64,000 bases of DNA from JBMOUD01 sp049319665 (lineage in GTDB: Bacteria; Pseudomonadota; Gammaproteobacteria; Enterobacterales; Enterobacteriaceae): contig NZ_JBMOUD010000004.1 of assembly GCF_049319665.1 (NCBI RefSeq), forward strand, positions 62,001 through 126,000, read 5' to 3'. How positions within the stretch are numbered: the stretch's first letter is position 1; every line of letters begins with the position of its first letter. The notes beneath the pieces are model-generated. The model was not told the origin of the DNA and ran no database searches. It saw only the letters and a program-made list of their open reading frames with translations. Shown here one piece after another: positions 62,679 through 64,000 of the stretch. The translations under genes and the position numbers were made by a program.

Positions 62679-63812
62679 CTAGAAATCATAAAATAAAGTG
62701 ACAAAGGTCTGATCTGGCGTCCGATCATTTTTTGTGGCAAAAGTACGTTCAACGTATATCGAGAAGCCGTAACCGACCGTCGCATCGACCCCAACATACG
62801 TATGGCTGGCATGATAATCCTCATCACCTTTCAGGCGTAAAGAGTCTGCGGCGACATAAGGCTGAATAAATTTAAGATAAGGCTTATCAATATTAACGGT
62901 ATAGCCGACAAAACCCTCAATGCCGTAACCGCTACCTGCGAAGTATTTAGATACCCTTCGTTGACGTTTACTGGGTACAAAATCTTTGTAGTAACTCGCC
63001 GTTCCTGCGACATACCAATTATTAGGCGTCCAGGTAAATGCAGCGCCGGACAATTGCTGGTGGTATTTTTTACTACGGTTAGCCATATTACTGATAGTTG
63101 CAGCAGTCAGATTATAGGCCAGCCCCAACGTCAAATCTTGGTTAATTTTATAATCCAAACCAAGTCCTCCACCGCGAGTACGGCGATAATAAAAACCTGA
63201 GCTGAGTGGGTATTTATCCTGTGGTAGCAAATAATCGGCATACAGCGTGACCGGGCCAAAAACATTAGTATATTTAAGACTGCGTTTTGGGCGGCTACTG
63301 CCATCATAGTTACTGCCCACCCCAACACCGTCCCCCACAGCTTGGGCATCATTATCCCAAATATCACTTTTACCGGCGATAACCGAGTAATAAACGCCAT
63401 ATTGGTGACCCAGAGTGAATCGGCCATAACGATCGTCACTAAATCCTGCATACAATTGGCGCTGATTTGTCGCATTGTGATGTTTATCGTAGTGCCCATT
63501 CATATGCAGCAGATGGGCCATATCCACTCCTACCTCATAATAGCCAACCACTGACGTATGTTGACTAAGCGCATAGTCAGTAGTGAAACGAAAACGGCTG
63601 CCACCGTCGTGCCCAGTATGATAATCAGAAGAATTGTCGTTATTAAACGACCATTCAGGGCGAATACTCCCGCTAATTTTGAATGATAATGGTGCTGATA
63701 GCGCATCCCTTTTGGGATCTTTTGCTAAAAGAATAATATCTGCTGGCGCACTAGCAGAATAAATGGACAGAACAACGCCACCAATTATTATTGATGTAGT
63801 AAATTTATTCAT
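62679..63812 (-). CDS. Outer membrane porin, paralogue 2
   Basis: Tandem homologue of the downstream porin: 377 residues from ATG 63812 (CAGGG upstream); the codon at 63893 is not supported. Signal peptide MNKFTTSIIIGGVVLSIYSA. Conserved blocks DGGSRFRFTTDYALSQHTSV, GFSDDRYGRFTLGHQYGVYY and YRRTRGGGLGLDYKINQDLT align with paralogue 1, and it also ends FYDF. The 401-bp gap between the two is AT-rich, with the promoter of paralogue 1 and no ORF. Signs of divergence include an Ala-to-Pro-rich signal end (SAPADI). The last 188 bp of the window hold its promoter region only. Confidence 0.86.
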   Translation of the reverse strand: MNKFTTSIIIGGVVLSIYSASAPADIILLAKDPKRDALSAPLSFKISGSIRPEWSFNNDNSSDYHTGHDGGSRFRFTTDYALSQHTSVVGYYEVGVDMAHLLHMNGHYDKHHNATNQRQLYAGFSDDRYGRFTLGHQYGVYYSVIAGKSDIWDNDAQAVGDGVGVGSNYDGSSRPKRSLKYTNVFGPVTLYADYLLPQDKYPLSSGFYYRRTRGGGLGLDYKINQDLTLGLAYNLTAATISNMANRSKKYHQQLSGAAFTWTPNNWYVAGTASYYKDFVPSKRQRRVSKYFAGSGYGIEGFVGYTVNIDKPYLKFIQPYVAADSLRLKGDEDYHASHTYVGVDATVGYGFSIYVERTFATKNDRTPDQTFVTLFYDF

Positions 63813-64000
63813 AAAACCCTGCCTTTTTGTTCCTGGAGTTAATATAGCGAATTCAACACGGAAACATTTAAATAGGCAGGCGAATAAAAACACCCCCTAC
63901 ATTAATTAGAGAGATATAAAACAAGCGACTCTAACTAAAGTAAATTTAGCCTCAAGCAAAGAGTGTATAAAAAACCTGGCCTGTCACGACATTACAATTC

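Overview
The window looks like a chromosomal segment of a Yersinia-like enterobacterium. This is inferred from E. coli-type gene blocks with Yersinia-style content (a long ExbB, catabolic acetolactate genes, paralogous porins, ERIC elements ending in TATACCC/GGGTATA) and moderate base composition. The species cannot be fixed from the sequence alone.

Layout. 1-4.7 kb is the end of an archaic (Csu-type) chaperone-usher fimbrial operon: spore-coat-U pilin end, chaperone, usher and two-domain tip protein. 4.7-18 kb is housekeeping: cold-shock-domain protein, exbD-exbB behind a Fur-like box, metC, yghB, yqhC/dkgA (no yqhD), ftsP, plsC, parC, mdaB and ygiN. A 782-bp gap at 18.0-18.7 kb holds a long imperfect inverted repeat and 31-bp tandem hairpin repeats. 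It joins to nadR-radA-serB/ytjB and the deoCABD nucleoside-catabolism operon, which has a two-CRP-site control region, then yjjV, yjjU, ytjA, osmY and prfC.

34-49 kb is an accessory island between prfC and rimI, where E. coli has only yjjG. It starts with a LysR/glutathione-transferase/SnoaL cassette bounded by a 34-bp direct repeat, the right copy of which lies in a transposase remnant. It continues as a contractile-tail gene set: neck, sheath, tube, frameshifted chaperone, tape measure, hub, spike, baseplate and fibre. No head, packaging, integration or lysis gene is visible. The fibre end is a DNA-inversion cassette: a Hin/Gin-type recombinase next to a ~1.87-kb segment with two convergent fibre-tip/assembly-protein pairs and two inverted crossover sites in the same codon phase. 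The set is best read as a tailocin (phage-tail bacteriocin) candidate with switchable target specificity, or else a preserved prophage tail remnant.

49.5-64 kb holds tsgA, rimI-holD, rsmC, an aldo/keto-reductase remnant cut at an inverted-repeat element, three tRNA-Leu(CAG) genes, a small membrane protein, a DhaK-DhaL fusion kinase, budB-budA with divergent budR, a nitronate-monooxygenase-like protein and two tandem paralogous porins.

The most interesting features are the in-frame fibre switch, the intact tail-only operon with a canonical -1 slippery site, the repeat-bounded cassette, and the non-coding repeat structures at 16.6, 18.1-18.7 and 52.9 kb.
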